Position numbers and translations under genes: made by a program. Shown here piece after piece: positions 7,989-15,730 of a DNA stretch of 27,946 nucleotides. The DNA is taken from assembly GCA_034437895.1 (NCBI GenBank), contig DAOTTO010000303.1:1-27946 (forward strand). The letters run 5' to 3'. Positions within the stretch are counted from its first letter, which is position 1. Each line of letters opens with the position of its first letter. Source of the stretch: JANRLJ01 sp034437895. Its GTDB lineage: Bacteria > Chloroflexota > Anaerolineae > Aggregatilineales > Phototrophicaceae. The notes beneath the pieces are model-generated. The model worked only from the letters and a program-made list of their open reading frames with translations, made no database searches and was not told the DNA's origin.

Positions 7989-8071
7989 GGGCTGGCTTAA
8001 CTTTCTTAACGGAATTCTGGTTAACCTGTACTACAATCAAAAGATTACGAATACGCATTGGGCTTTAATTT

Positions 8072-8081
8072 CATTATAATG
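8072..8081. promoter_or_regulatory. Symmetric -10 element between the divergent polysaccharide arms
   Basis: CATTATAATG is a perfect 10-bp palindrome reading TATAAT on both strands (plus 8075-8080; minus 8078-8073). It could serve wzm (start 8119) and the GT2 gene (start 7988). No good -35 is seen at 16-18 bp on either side. The same 10-mer sits in the SH3 gene promoter (3015-3024). Confidence 0.4.
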
Positions 8082-8118
8082 CACATGCTAGGTTTAGACT
8101 GAAAAGAAAAATGATCGC

Positions 8119-9003
8119 ATGGCTTTGACAGAACCGCGTGAACTAGACATAGTGCCTGATTATTCCGATGCGCTGGATAACCTCCCAGAGACGGTCATCC
8201 GTCCTTCTAAGGGATGGTCAGCGCTGCGCTTGCATGAATTGTGGGAATACCGCGAACTGTTGTATTTCCTTTCGTGGCGTGATATTAAGGTAAAATATAA
8301 ACAGGCGGCGCTCGGCGCAACCTGGGCGATAATCCAACCGTTTATGACGATGGTGGCCTTTACGCTGTTCTTCGGTAATCTGGCGAATATGCAGTCCGAT
8401 GGCGTTCCCTACCCCATTTTTTCTTACACGGCGCTCATCCCTTGGACGTTCTTCGCTGGAGGCTTGACCCAAGCCGCCAACAGCCTCGTCGCGGATGCCA
8501 ATCTCGTGCGGAAGATTTATTATCCGCGTTTGCTTTCGCCGATGTCGGCGATTGTCAGTGCGCTGCCGGATTTCTTCCTCGCCTTCATCATCTTAATCGG
8601 CATGATGATTTTTTATGGCATTTACCCTAACCCGCTGACTCTGCTGCTATTAATCCCGCTGCTGCTATTAACAATTATCACGGCGCTCGGAATCGGTTTA
8701 TGGCTGGCAGCACTCAACGTAGAATATCGGGATATTCGCTACACCCTGCCCTTTTTGGTGCAGTTCTGGTTATTTATTACGCCCATCGCCTACCCTTCCA
8801 GCTTGATTGACGAACCCTGGCGTACTATTTATGGCCTGAATCCGATGGCGGGTGTGGTCGAAGGCTTCCGCTGGGTGCTGCTCGGCAGCGGAAATCCGCC
8901 GGGACTCATGTTCCTCGTCTCCACTCTTGTCGCAGTTTTAGTGCTCATCGGCGGACTGTTTTATTTCCGCCGGATGGAGCGCACCTTCGGAGATGTGATA
9001 TGA
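8119..9003 (+). CDS. wzm: Polysaccharide ABC exporter, membrane subunit (Wzm/TagG type)
   Basis: 294 residues, usual family length is about 260-290. After a ~45-residue cytoplasmic N terminus comes the conserved cue SWRDIKVKYKQAALGATWA (52-70) of ABC2-type polysaccharide permeases. About six membrane spans follow, including a loop NPMAGVVEGFRW near the C terminus that is also typical. It forms the channel that moves lipid-linked glycan from cytoplasm to the outer face, together with the ATPase encoded next. The stop overlaps the next start by 4 bp (ATGA), a sign of coupled translation and of a single transporter. It leads a seven-gene operon reaching 15730. Symbol given by family; teichoic acid or O-antigen-like cargo cannot be told apart. 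Confidence 0.92.
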   Translation: MALTEPRELDIVPDYSDALDNLPETVIRPSKGWSALRLHELWEYRELLYFLSWRDIKVKYKQAALGATWAIIQPFMTMVAFTLFFGNLANMQSDGVPYPIFSYTALIPWTFFAGGLTQAANSLVADANLVRKIYYPRLLSPMSAIVSALPDFFLAFIILIGMMIFYGIYPNPLTLLLLIPLLLLTIITALGIGLWLAALNVEYRDIRYTLPFLVQFWLFITPIAYPSSLIDEPWRTIYGLNPMAGVVEGFRWVLLGSGNPPGLMFLVSTLVAVLVLIGGLFYFRRMERTFGDVI

Positions 9004-10220
9004 GCAGTCCGGCTATTCAAGTACGCGATCTCGCCAAAGAGTACAAACTGGGTGAACGGCAGGCACGCGGGTATAAATCGGCGCGGGATGTCATCGCAGG
9101 GATGTTCAAGAGGAGCAATGGGAACCGCGCCAGCAAAGAGACTTTTTGGGCTTTGAAGGATGTTAACTTTGATGTTCAGCATGGCGAAGTGCTGGGTGTC
9201 ATTGGGCGCAATGGCGCGGGCAAAAGTACCTTACTCAAAGTGCTGACGCGCATCACCGAACCGACACTCGGCGAAGTTCGGCTGCGCGGACGTGTGGGTT
9301 CGCTGTTGGAAGTCGGGACGGGTTTTCATCCCGAACTGACCGGACGCGAAAACATTTATCTCAACGGCGCGATTTTGGGGATGCACCGGAGAGAGATTGC
9401 GGCTAAATTTGATGAAATTGTCGATTTTGCGGAGGTTGAGCAGTTTATTGATACGCCTGTTAAGCGCTATTCCAGCGGCATGTATTTGCGGTTGGCGTTT
9501 GCTGTCGCCGCCCATTTAGAGCCGGAAATCTTGCTGGTGGATGAAGTGTTAGCCGTTGGTGACGCAGCCTTCCAGAAAAAATGCCTCGGCAAAATGGGCG
9601 ATGTCGCCAAAAAAGGCCGCACTATCCTATTCGTCAGCCACAATATGGCGGCGATACAAAATTTATGTCACAAAGCATGTTTGCTACAGCGCGGTGAACT
9701 TGTCGCCATTGGACAAGTCACTGACATCATCACAACTTATCTTCAATCTGCCGAAAGTATAGAGGATAATACTCTTGAGCAGCGCACAGACCGTCAAGGC
9801 AATAGCAAATTGCGCTTTATCAGCTTTAAAGCAGATAACTTTATCTGTGGTTCACCGACACAATTTTCAATCGCATACAAAGGGACTATTCCGCTTCGCA
9901 ATGTTCATATCTCTACCAGCGTCTCGAATATCTTTGGAGAACCAGTGGCTTACCTAAGCAACGATCTGACGCAGGATTTATTCTCCGAAGTCACGGCAGA
10001 AGGTGAATTCGTATGTCGGTTTGAGAAGATGCCCTTGCTGCCCGGAACCTATACCCTGAATTTTTACTGTACTGTAAACGGCATTATTGCTGATTGGATC
10101 ACCAACGCTGCCACTGTTCAAGTCATTGAGGGCGATTTCTATGGAACAGGAAAATTACCCTCCCAATCTTATAAAGTTGCCATCTCCCACGAGTGGAAAG
10201 CAATTAATGACAAATCCTAA
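9000..10220 (+). CDS. wzt: Polysaccharide ABC exporter ATPase with C-terminal glycan-binding domain (Wzt type)
   Basis: 406 residues. The ATPase half carries Walker A GRNGAGKST (69-77), the signature YSSGM (157-161), Walker B ILLVDE (177-182) and the switch histidine in FVSHN (H214). The segment VGSLLEVGTGFHPELTGREN (99-118) is characteristic of Wzt/TagH. The extra C-terminal part (about 255-395) is beta-rich and matches the Wzt C-terminal domain, which in characterised O-antigen exporters recognises a cap on the non-reducing end of the glycan. Its presence therefore argues for a chain whose terminus is chemically marked, and methyltransferase genes follow directly. It overlaps wzm by 4 bp and the next gene by 14 bp. 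Confidence 0.93.
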   Translation: MSSPAIQVRDLAKEYKLGERQARGYKSARDVIAGMFKRSNGNRASKETFWALKDVNFDVQHGEVLGVIGRNGAGKSTLLKVLTRITEPTLGEVRLRGRVGSLLEVGTGFHPELTGRENIYLNGAILGMHRREIAAKFDEIVDFAEVEQFIDTPVKRYSSGMYLRLAFAVAAHLEPEILLVDEVLAVGDAAFQKKCLGKMGDVAKKGRTILFVSHNMAAIQNLCHKACLLQRGELVAIGQVTDIITTYLQSAESIEDNTLEQRTDRQGNSKLRFISFKADNFICGSPTQFSIAYKGTIPLRNVHISTSVSNIFGEPVAYLSNDLTQDLFSEVTAEGEFVCRFEKMPLLPGTYTLNFYCTVNGIIADWITNAATVQVIEGDFYGTGKLPSQSYKVAISHEWKAINDKS

Positions 10221-11049
10221 AGCAATTTTACGCCGGATAAAATATACAGGACGCTGGCTTATTGATGGTTTTTTAGAGCGTCGGCTCTTGGTTGATTTCG
10301 GCCTATGGCGTACAAAACAAGCTTATGGAACTGCGGCAGTTCCAGTTAATCGTTTGATGAAAGTACGTCGCTGGACGAACAGACCTGATGGTCTTTATCC
10401 CCGTCTGTATATGCTTTCGCGCGAAAGTTATCAAATTAACAACGGCTATTTAGCCAGCCGTTTACCTAATGTAACAACCAGCGTCGGTAGCCTTGACAGC
10501 ATTACCTTAAATTTTCTAGAAGACTATATTAAAAAGACCAAACCCCAACTCATTTTGGAATTTGGCAGCGGTTTTAGTACCACCTGCCTTGTTCAGTATA
10601 TGCGTGAGATTCATGCCGATCAAAACCGTCTTTATGTTATCTCAATTGAACAAGATACTAGTTATGTGGCATCAACCACGCAGCTTCTGGAAAAATTTGA
10701 ACTTCAAAAATATGCCCGTGTTATCTACGCACCACTCCGTAAGCAAACTATAGAAAATATTGAGACGACTTGTTACGATTTAAACGAATCGCTCTTAAAA
10801 GAGGTATTTGGCGATTTGCGTCCCGATTTTATCCTTGTTGATGGCCCAGCGGGCGAACCTGCAATCCGCTTCGCTACTCTTCCCCTAACGCATCAATTAC
10901 TGGCACCTTCTGCCAAATTTTTCTTGGATGATGCCCTGCGCGATGGTGAGCTAAAGGTTGCAGCCTTATGGCAGAGTCTCCCTTACATTCAAATTGAAGG
11001 CTTACATTTAATAGGAAAAGGCTTACTCGCAGGGTCAATCAATGTTTGA
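10207..11049 (+). CDS. Class I SAM-dependent methyltransferase
   Basis: 280 residues from the ATG at 10207, which overlaps the wzt stop by 14 bp; an in-frame start at 10087 would bury 120 bases in wzt and is rejected. The Rossmann SAM-binding motif I is LILEFGSGFSTT (115-126). An acidic pair in SIEQD (146-150) fits motif II, and FILVDGPAGE (208-217) fits motif IV. It resembles Methyltransf_24-type enzymes that act on sugars or small molecules. The N-terminal ~100 residues are basic and without a recognised fold. Position directly after wzt suggests a role in modifying or capping the exported glycan. The target hydroxyl cannot be told. Confidence 0.75.
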   Translation: MTNPKAILRRIKYTGRWLIDGFLERRLLVDFGLWRTKQAYGTAAVPVNRLMKVRRWTNRPDGLYPRLYMLSRESYQINNGYLASRLPNVTTSVGSLDSITLNFLEDYIKKTKPQLILEFGSGFSTTCLVQYMREIHADQNRLYVISIEQDTSYVASTTQLLEKFELQKYARVIYAPLRKQTIENIETTCYDLNESLLKEVFGDLRPDFILVDGPAGEPAIRFATLPLTHQLLAPSAKFFLDDALRDGELKVAALWQSLPYIQIEGLHLIGKGLLAGSINV

Positions 11050-11058
11050 GCCTTTGCC

Positions 11059-11760
11059 ATGAATCCATTGAAAAGCATATCTCGACGCACCAAGCAAACC
11101 ATCCAGCGCCTCTATTTACCCGAAAAAATCCAAGCGCAGTATCCCCTTGAATTTCATGGGTCGGATTATGGAGGCTGGACGATTTTTCCACATTCTATTT
11201 CGGCGGAAAGTATTGCTTACTCTTTCGGTGTCGGTGAGGATATTTCCTTTGATTTATCTCTCATCGAAAAATATGGCCTCCAGATTTACGCCTTTGATCC
11301 AACACCGCGCTCAATTGATTGGGTCAAGTCCCAAGTGCTGCCTCCTCAATTCCATCTGTTTGATTATGGCATTGCCGCACAGGACGGGATAGTCAATTTT
11401 TATCCGCCTGAAAACCGTGATTGTATTTCCCACACTATGCTAAACCGCACCACCACTGCTGACCGGGCGATCCAAGTGCAAATGCGACGTTTAACGACGA
11501 TTACAAAAATGCTGGGACATCACAAAATCGACATTCTAAAAATGGATATTGAAGGCGCAGAATACGCCGTGATTGAAGACATCCTTAAAGCGAATGACCT
11601 CAATATTCCCCAGATTCTCATTGAGTTCCATCATCGCTTTAAAGGTATTGGCCCGGCTAAAACTAGAACAGCGATCAAACTATTGAACCATCATGGCTAT
11701 CAGGTTTTTCATATCGCACCCAGCGGTTTAGAATATTCTTTCATCAAGAAAACAGGATAG
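11059..11760 (+). CDS. FkbM-family methyltransferase
   Basis: 233 residues, normal length for an FkbM domain. The SAM site is FGVGEDISFDLSL (56-68), followed by IYAFDPTPRS (76-85), and the family hallmark is ILKMDIEGAEYAVI (159-172). FkbM enzymes make O-methyl groups on sugars or polyketides. It lies nine bases after the previous stop and two bases before the next start, within the polysaccharide operon. A sugar O-methylation role is inferred from this context. No signal peptide, so it is cytoplasmic. Confidence 0.88.
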   Translation: MNPLKSISRRTKQTIQRLYLPEKIQAQYPLEFHGSDYGGWTIFPHSISAESIAYSFGVGEDISFDLSLIEKYGLQIYAFDPTPRSIDWVKSQVLPPQFHLFDYGIAAQDGIVNFYPPENRDCISHTMLNRTTTADRAIQVQMRRLTTITKMLGHHKIDILKMDIEGAEYAVIEDILKANDLNIPQILIEFHHRFKGIGPAKTRTAIKLLNHHGYQVFHIAPSGLEYSFIKKTG

Positions 11761-11762
11761 GT

Positions 11763-13481
11763 ATGCCCAGCTTAGAATATCTCCGTTATAGAGTCCTTTA
11801 TAGGATTAGGCAAACACCGCCCTATATCGTGCTCCGGGTGCTTCATCTTCGGCAGTTGGTGAAAACACACCTTGCAAAGAGGGAGAAAATTAAAGTCATC
11901 ATTGGAGCAGGCGACGTAATATTCCCTGGGTGGATCATGACCGATTTGCCGCTATTTGATATTCTTAAAAGCGATTCTTGGACGAAGATATTCCCAGTTG
12001 GTTCAATTGACCGAATTTTAGCCGAACATATCATGGAACATTTGTATGAGGAGCAATTCCGTCAATTTTTGCGTATTGTGGGCCCTTATTTACGTGCTGA
12101 CGGTTTTATCCGCATGGCAGTACCCGATGGCTTTCACGCTGACCCAACTTATATCGAAAACGTCCGCCCCGGCAGCAACCATCCCACGGCAAAAGACCAT
12201 AAAATGCTTTATGATTATCTCAACTTAGAGCGTATCCTTTCTGAGGAAGGCTATGAGTGTCGTTTGCTAGAATACTTCGATGAAAATAAGCAATTTCATG
12301 CTGTTTCGTGGGATGTCGCGGATGGTAAAATTAGACGTTCAGCCACTTATGATGAGCGCAACAAAGCCAAACCGCTGAGTTATACCAGTTTAATTGCGGA
12401 TTTATGGCCTCGCAAAGAGCTTACGGGACTTCATCCCTCAGTAGGTCAAGCTGTACAGACCTCTTCTCCTCGCATTAGTTTTGGTATCATCGTTTTAAAC
12501 GGTGAGCCGTTTAACCGTTATACATTACGCGCCTTATACCCCTTTGCTCATGAGATTATCGTTGTAGAGGGTGCAGCACCGGGAGCAGCGAATGTCGCTA
12601 CCCCAGATGGTCATTCACTGGATGGCACTTTGGAGGTACTTCAGCAGTTTAAAGCTGAAGAGGACTCTGAAAATAAAGTGAAAATTATTACACAAAACGG
12701 CTTTTGGAGTGAAAAGGATGAAATGTCTCAGGCGTATGCTGCTTGTGCTACTGGCAATTACTTGTGGCAGGTCGATATTGATGAGTTTTATCAGCCGGAC
12801 GATATAGAGCGAATCATCGCTATGCTCCGCAATGACCCCGACATCACGGCAGTATCCTTTAAAACCCGCACATTTTGGGGATCACCAGATTATATCGTTG
12901 ATGGTTGGCGGCTCCGGCGTGGTGCTGGCATTTTTCATCGGCTCTTTAAGTGGGGGGTAGGGTATCGTTATATAAACCATCGTCCACCTACCATCTATAA
13001 TGATAAAGGGCATGATCTCCGCCGCCTAAAATGGGTCAAAGGAAATCAATTGGCACGGCAGGGTATCTTCATGTACCATTATTCTCTGCTGCTCCCAAAG
13101 CAAGTGACAGAAAAAAGTGACTATTATGGAAACACCTTTGCCAATATCAGCGGCGGCATGGCATGGGCAAAAAATCATTATATGACGCTGGCTCATCCCT
13201 TCCATGTTCATAATGTCTATAAATATCCAAGCTGGTTAATACGCTTTAAGGGCAAAACACCCCCTCAAATTCAATCCATGTGGCAGGATATTCAAACAAA
13301 AAAAATACGAGTCGATCTACGACAAACGGATGATATTGAGTATCTGCTTAGATCGCCTATTTATAAACTACAAAGGCCACTGGTTAAAATAACTGATTAC
13401 CCAATACGCCTCTTTCTCTTTGCACAACGTGTTAGAAAGTATGCCCTACGCCGTCTGAAAGGTTTAGGTGTTGGCTTGTGA
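11763..13481 (+). CDS. Two-domain protein: SAM methyltransferase fused to family 2 glycosyltransferase
   Basis: 572 residues. The N-terminal domain (about 40-200) looks like a COG4627-type SAM methyltransferase: KVIIGAGDVIFPGWIMTD (44-61), ILAEHIMEHL (85-94) and FIRMAVPDG (115-123). The C-terminal domain (about 236-430) is a GT2-like fold: ISFGIIVLNGEP (238-249), EIIVVEG (264-270), and WQVDIDEFY (335-343) as the DxD-like metal site. The last ~140 residues are basic and helical. A single polypeptide could add a sugar and methylate the chain or its own product, comparable in logic to dual chain-terminating enzymes. No stop or frame break separates the domains, so this is a true fusion in the sequence. 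The start follows the FkbM stop by two bases. Confidence 0.8.
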   Translation: MPSLEYLRYRVLYRIRQTPPYIVLRVLHLRQLVKTHLAKREKIKVIIGAGDVIFPGWIMTDLPLFDILKSDSWTKIFPVGSIDRILAEHIMEHLYEEQFRQFLRIVGPYLRADGFIRMAVPDGFHADPTYIENVRPGSNHPTAKDHKMLYDYLNLERILSEEGYECRLLEYFDENKQFHAVSWDVADGKIRRSATYDERNKAKPLSYTSLIADLWPRKELTGLHPSVGQAVQTSSPRISFGIIVLNGEPFNRYTLRALYPFAHEIIVVEGAAPGAANVATPDGHSLDGTLEVLQQFKAEEDSENKVKIITQNGFWSEKDEMSQAYAACATGNYLWQVDIDEFYQPDDIERIIAMLRNDPDITAVSFKTRTFWGSPDYIVDGWRLRRGAGIFHRLFKWGVGYRYINHRPPTIYNDKGHDLRRLKWVKGNQLARQGIFMYHYSLLLPKQVTEKSDYYGNTFANISGGMAWAKNHYMTLAHPFHVHNVYKYPSWLIRFKGKTPPQIQSMWQDIQTKKIRVDLRQTDDIEYLLRSPIYKLQRPLVKITDYPIRLFLFAQRVRKYALRRLKGLGVGL

Positions 13482-14443
13482 AATTCACTGTCGCGTTGGA
13501 TTTAATATCACAACTAAAAGCTACGCCAGTCCTAGTTGATGTCGGGGCATCTGGGATACTTTATCCTATTTGGCAGCCAATTGCGCCCGCTGCTATTTAT
13601 GTCGGTTTTGATCCCGATTTACGTGAAATCCGCGAAATCCCTGATTCAGCATTTCGCCAGGCGATTATGATTAACAAAGCGGTTACACCGCATTCTGATG
13701 AAACGGAGGTCAAGTTTTATCTGACTCATTCGCCCTACTGCTCCAGCACATTAATGCCCAACAGCCCTTTATTAGCGCAATATCGCTTTGCAGATTTTTT
13801 CATGGTAGAAAACACCATCAAAGCCGCGGCGACTACCTTAAACACAGCACTTGAACAAATTAATATCGCGCAAATTCACTGGCTGAAATTAGACACTCAA
13901 GGAACAGATTTAAGGCTGTTCAACAGCCTTAAACCCTCCTTACAAAACAGCATTTTGGCGTTAGATGTCGAACCTGGCCTGATTAATGCATATCAAGGCG
14001 AAGACCTATTTACCGATCTTCACCCTGAATTACTGCGGCAAGGCTTTTGGCTATCCCGTGCTGAAATCTTGGGATCCGTCCGCATCAACACAGAAACACA
14101 AAAACGTTTTAAAGAAACAGAGGCTAATCTATCGCGCATCCGATCATCGCCAGGATGGATTGAGACACGTTATTTGCGGTCACTGGAATCACTCCAATCT
14201 CCGCTGTATACGACACAGGAATATGCACTTTTATGGACTTTTTCCATATTGGATCAACAATATGGTTACGCCCTCGATCTTTTGGCTGATTATGAACGGC
14301 GTTTTGGTCGGGACGAAATCAGCCTAAAAATGGAAGCGGAGACATATGCATCTCTGCATCGTTTGCAGCCAAATCCATTAGCAGTGCGCCTCAAGGGTTT
14401 GGTACCTCCGGCTTTAAAACGTCAATTAAAAAAATACCTCTAA
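13478..14443 (+). CDS. FkbM-like methyltransferase with C-terminal extension
   Basis: 321 residues from a GTG start that overlaps the previous stop by 4 bp (GTGA). The SAM site is VLVDVGASGILYP (18-30), with FDPDLRE (44-50) after it. WLKLDTQGTDLRL (135-147) matches the FkbM hallmark with TQG in place of the usual IEG. The methyltransferase fold ends near residue 200. The remaining ~120 residues are helical, with YALDLLADYERRFG suggesting a TPR-like or capping helix region, and have no recognised domain. Role in the operon: probable second sugar O-methylation step. The changed hallmark leaves activity less certain than for the first FkbM gene. Confidence 0.72.
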   Translation: MKFTVALDLISQLKATPVLVDVGASGILYPIWQPIAPAAIYVGFDPDLREIREIPDSAFRQAIMINKAVTPHSDETEVKFYLTHSPYCSSTLMPNSPLLAQYRFADFFMVENTIKAAATTLNTALEQINIAQIHWLKLDTQGTDLRLFNSLKPSLQNSILALDVEPGLINAYQGEDLFTDLHPELLRQGFWLSRAEILGSVRINTETQKRFKETEANLSRIRSSPGWIETRYLRSLESLQSPLYTTQEYALLWTFSILDQQYGYALDLLADYERRFGRDEISLKMEAETYASLHRLQPNPLAVRLKGLVPPALKRQLKKYL

Positions 14444-14461
14444 AGAAATCAACAACTGCTT

Positions 14462-15730
14462 ATGACGATAAAAGTTCTTCATTTGTGTACCCATGACATC
14501 AAAGGTGGCGCGGCAACAGCAGCTTATCGCCTGCACGCTGCACTAAACACCACTGAGGCATCTTCTCAAATGTTGGTCGCCAAAAAAGACAGCTTCGATC
14601 CCCAAGTTTTTACGCCGCGCAGCCGCACTATGCGCTTAAAAGTTGATTTTGCCTATCGTGGAGATCGCTGGCCTCTTAAGTTTTACCGCCACCGCACCAC
14701 CTATGATTGGAATATAGGCTGGTTTCCGAATGGTATCGTCAGCGAGATTGAACGCTACCCAAGTGATATTATTCATCTCCACTGGACAGCATTGGGATTT
14801 ATTCCTATTGGTGCATTACGTCGATTGAGACGGCCTATCGTGTGGACACAATATGATATGGCCGGTTTTACTGGCGGATGCCATTACAGCGGTGTATGTA
14901 AGCGCTACGAAGGCGCTTGCGGGGCGTGTCCGATGCTAGGTTCACAGCAAGAATTTGACCTCAGCAGGCAAACATGGCGTTCTAAAGCCCGTGCATGGGC
15001 TGATCTCCCGCTCACGATTGTTACGTCAAGCCGCTGGCTGACGGACTGCGCTAAGGCCAGCAGTTTATTTCGCAATCAGCGGATTGAACGTATTCCAAGC
15101 GGTGTTGATATAAATCGATATAAACCACAAGATAAAGTGGCAGCACGTAACCTTTTCGGCTTGCCACAAGATAAAAAATTGATTTTATTCGTGGCGATGC
15201 GGGCGCTAACAGATCAGCGCAAAGGCATTCAGTACCTCATTCCTGCCCTCAAACAACTTGCTGCCCGTTGGCAAGGCGAGGCAGAATTAGTCATACTGGG
15301 TGCGGTAAAATCAAAAGATGCGCCGGATTTTGGCCTACCCGCCCATTATATGGGCTATCTGCATGATGAAGTGAGCATGACTCTGCTCTATTCAGCCGCA
15401 GATGTGTTTGTCGCACCCTCTGTGCAAGATAACCTACCTAACACAGTGGGAGAAGCATTAGCCTGTGGGACACCTTGCATCGCCTTCGACATCGGCGGCT
15501 TGCCCGATATGCTCAACCATCAGCAAAATGGCTACCTTGTGCGACCTTTTGAAGTCGATGATCTCGCCGCAGGAATCCATTGGGTGCTGGAAGATAACGA
15601 GCGGAGGGCAGCGCTTGCCGCCCAAGCCCGTCAAACCGCCGAAGAGCGTTTCGACATCAGCAAAATAGCGGCGCAATATGTTGCGCTCTATGACGATATC
15701 CTTAACGCAGGCGCGTCCAATCTTCCCTAA
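14462..15730 (+). CDS. Glycosyltransferase family 4, WcaC-like
   Basis: 422 residues, last gene of the export operon. The N-terminal half starts KVLHLCTHDIKGGAATAAYR (4-23), typical of WcaC-like GT4 enzymes. The hallmark GFTGGCHYSGVC (135-146) with C140, C146, C153 and C156 is a conserved cysteine set of this group that may bind metal or stabilise the acceptor loop. The donor half contains LILFVAMRALTDQRKGIQYL, and near the end AADVFVAPSVQDNLPNTVGE followed by ALACGTPCIAFDIGG, which holds the catalytic-region Glu. It probably adds a sugar to the surface glycan. Its 3' end overlaps the 3' end of the opposing RHS gene by 29 bp, so no separate terminator fits between them. Confidence 0.9.
   Translation: MTIKVLHLCTHDIKGGAATAAYRLHAALNTTEASSQMLVAKKDSFDPQVFTPRSRTMRLKVDFAYRGDRWPLKFYRHRTTYDWNIGWFPNGIVSEIERYPSDIIHLHWTALGFIPIGALRRLRRPIVWTQYDMAGFTGGCHYSGVCKRYEGACGACPMLGSQQEFDLSRQTWRSKARAWADLPLTIVTSSRWLTDCAKASSLFRNQRIERIPSGVDINRYKPQDKVAARNLFGLPQDKKLILFVAMRALTDQRKGIQYLIPALKQLAARWQGEAELVILGAVKSKDAPDFGLPAHYMGYLHDEVSMTLLYSAADVFVAPSVQDNLPNTVGEALACGTPCIAFDIGGLPDMLNHQQNGYLVRPFEVDDLAAGIHWVLEDNERRAALAAQARQTAEERFDISKIAAQYVALYDDILNAGASNLP

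Noticed and set aside
10087..10206. Extended start for the class I methyltransferase gene
   Set aside because: It would overlap the conserved end of wzt by 134 bp; the ATG at 10207 gives a normal short operon overlap.
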